64,000 bases of DNA from Aphrocallistes beatrix. Taxonomy: Eukaryota > Porifera > Hexactinellida > Sceptrulophora > Aphrocallistidae. The first letter of the stretch is position 1, and each line of letters begins with the position of its first letter. The DNA lies in NCBI GenBank assembly GCA_963281255.1, contig OY725492.1, positions 372,001 through 436,000 on the forward strand, given 5' to 3'. The notes below the pieces were generated by a model. It was not told the origin of the DNA. It worked only from the letters and a program-made list of their open reading frames with translations, and did not search any database. This document shows positions 63,389-64,000 of this stretch, in pieces. Both the position numbers and the translations under genes were made by a program.

Positions 63389-64000
63389 ATGGCTACTAGG
63401 TCACTCACTCCGGGAGAAAAAGTGAAACCAGGGCAGCGCTGGGAGATCTTGAAGGGCGCAGTTCTGAAACAGCCTAGAGAGGTGGTTTATGGAAATCGAA
63501 CCGCTTCCGTACGCAATTTTGAAGGATTTTCTCTCTTCGAGAAGAGATTTATTCTTAGCCCATTCGTAGAATATTGGGACTCTCCCAATACTGAAATAGA
63601 TTCTCTCCCTGGAAAATGGTATCTATTTGCCCCTACTCAAGAAAAATATTCTCAAATAAAGATAAAAATAAAGATCTTAACTGGTGCTGTCTCTAAGAAA
63701 GACTTAATCGGGTTTGATAACACAGGGAATATATGCGTATGGCCGTCTGAAGAGGTTCTAGCCTATTTGATGCTGAAACTCGGAAGAGAATTGGAAGGAA
63801 AGAACATCTGTGAGCTCGGAGGGGGTATGACTGGCTTCGCAGGAATAACAACAGCTCTAACTAAGTATCCGAATTTCGTTTTATTATCAGACGGCAATCA
63901 AACTTCTGTCAATAATTGTCGAATTAATGTTAGAGGGAATTCTGAGGAATTTGGAGGATCAAACGTTTCATGTCATGAAATCAGATGGGGAGAGTCTGAC
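63389..64000 (+). CDS. CAMKMT: Calmodulin-lysine N-methyltransferase, 5' part (runs off the right edge)
   Basis: Open from the ATG at 63389 to the window end, 204 residues, no intron so far. The N-terminal region has FEGFSLFEKRF. The methyltransferase fold begins with GFDNTGNICVWPSEEVLAY, a CAMKMT signature, then the SAM-binding motif CELGGGMTGFAG and the acidic post-motif strand LLSDGN. By family it trimethylates a lysine of calmodulin. The start is chosen because it is the first ATG and gives an N-terminus of the expected length. The C-terminal third of the enzyme lies beyond the window. Confidence 0.92.
   Translation, partial: MATRSLTPGEKVKPGQRWEILKGAVLKQPREVVYGNRTASVRNFEGFSLFEKRFILSPFVEYWDSPNTEIDSLPGKWYLFAPTQEKYSQIKIKIKILTGAVSKKDLIGFDNTGNICVWPSEEVLAYLMLKLGRELEGKNICELGGGMTGFAGITTALTKYPNFVLLSDGNQTSVNNCRINVRGNSEEFGGSNVSCHEIRWGESD

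Noticed and set aside
1..64000. tRNA or rRNA genes
   Set aside because: No A-box/B-box pairs or conserved rRNA stretches were recognised by eye; a tRNAscan run would be decisive.

Overview
The window is nuclear DNA of an animal, most likely a non-bilaterian invertebrate such as a sponge. The evidence is AT-rich sequence with GT-AG introns that are mostly short (about 32-150 nt), metazoan genes (a DNAJB13-type J-protein, peroxiredoxin-5, calmodulin-lysine N-methyltransferase, an NHL propeller protein, a four-TM protein), very large fibronectin-III-like ectodomains, and a rich set of eukaryotic DNA transposons (MULE, hAT, mariner, pogo-like MITEs). The sponge assignment is inference; no marker here proves it.

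The left four fifths (about 2.4-52.8 kb) is one giant minus-strand gene of more than 40 exons. It starts at 52783 with a signal peptide and a large-lipid-transfer-protein (vitellogenin/MTP type) N-terminal module, passes through unassigned cysteine-bearing and beta-rich segments and a PAN/apple-like domain, and then runs through many fibronectin-III-like repeats down to about 2.4 kb. Reading frames join across most adjacent exons, including across a 19.7-kb intron (20233-39977), where the two halves of one FN3-like repeat are rejoined.

That giant intron holds a nested cluster of an unrecognised seven-transmembrane receptor-like family: four intact genes (20705, 26754 and 32489 on +; 38990 on -) and four broken or truncated copies. 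The intracellular blocks of this family are almost identical in DNA, while the outward-facing and membrane parts differ. A distant member may lie at the left edge (750 to 1, -). Another intron (7180-10507) holds a pair of secreted-protein genes that look recently duplicated and are diverging mainly at amino-acid-changing sites. The introns also contain a complete but broken MULE with an OTU-protease segment (14106-19904, 9-bp target duplication), a 2.85-kb unclassified DNA transposon with an intact 751-codon ORF, nested hAT elements and many MITEs.

The right end (53-64 kb) is ordinary plus-strand gene territory: a four-exon tetraspan gene with an intronless DNAJB13-like gene inside its second intron, a mariner copy with one nonsense codon, a coiled-coil/NHL gene with a decayed upstream fragment, peroxiredoxin-5 and the 5' part of CAMKMT.

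The most interesting candidates for something undescribed are the intron-nested 7TM family, with its mosaic of homogenised cytoplasmic blocks and variable ectodomains, and its host gene, a lipid-transfer-protein N-terminus joined to a PAN/FN3 giant.
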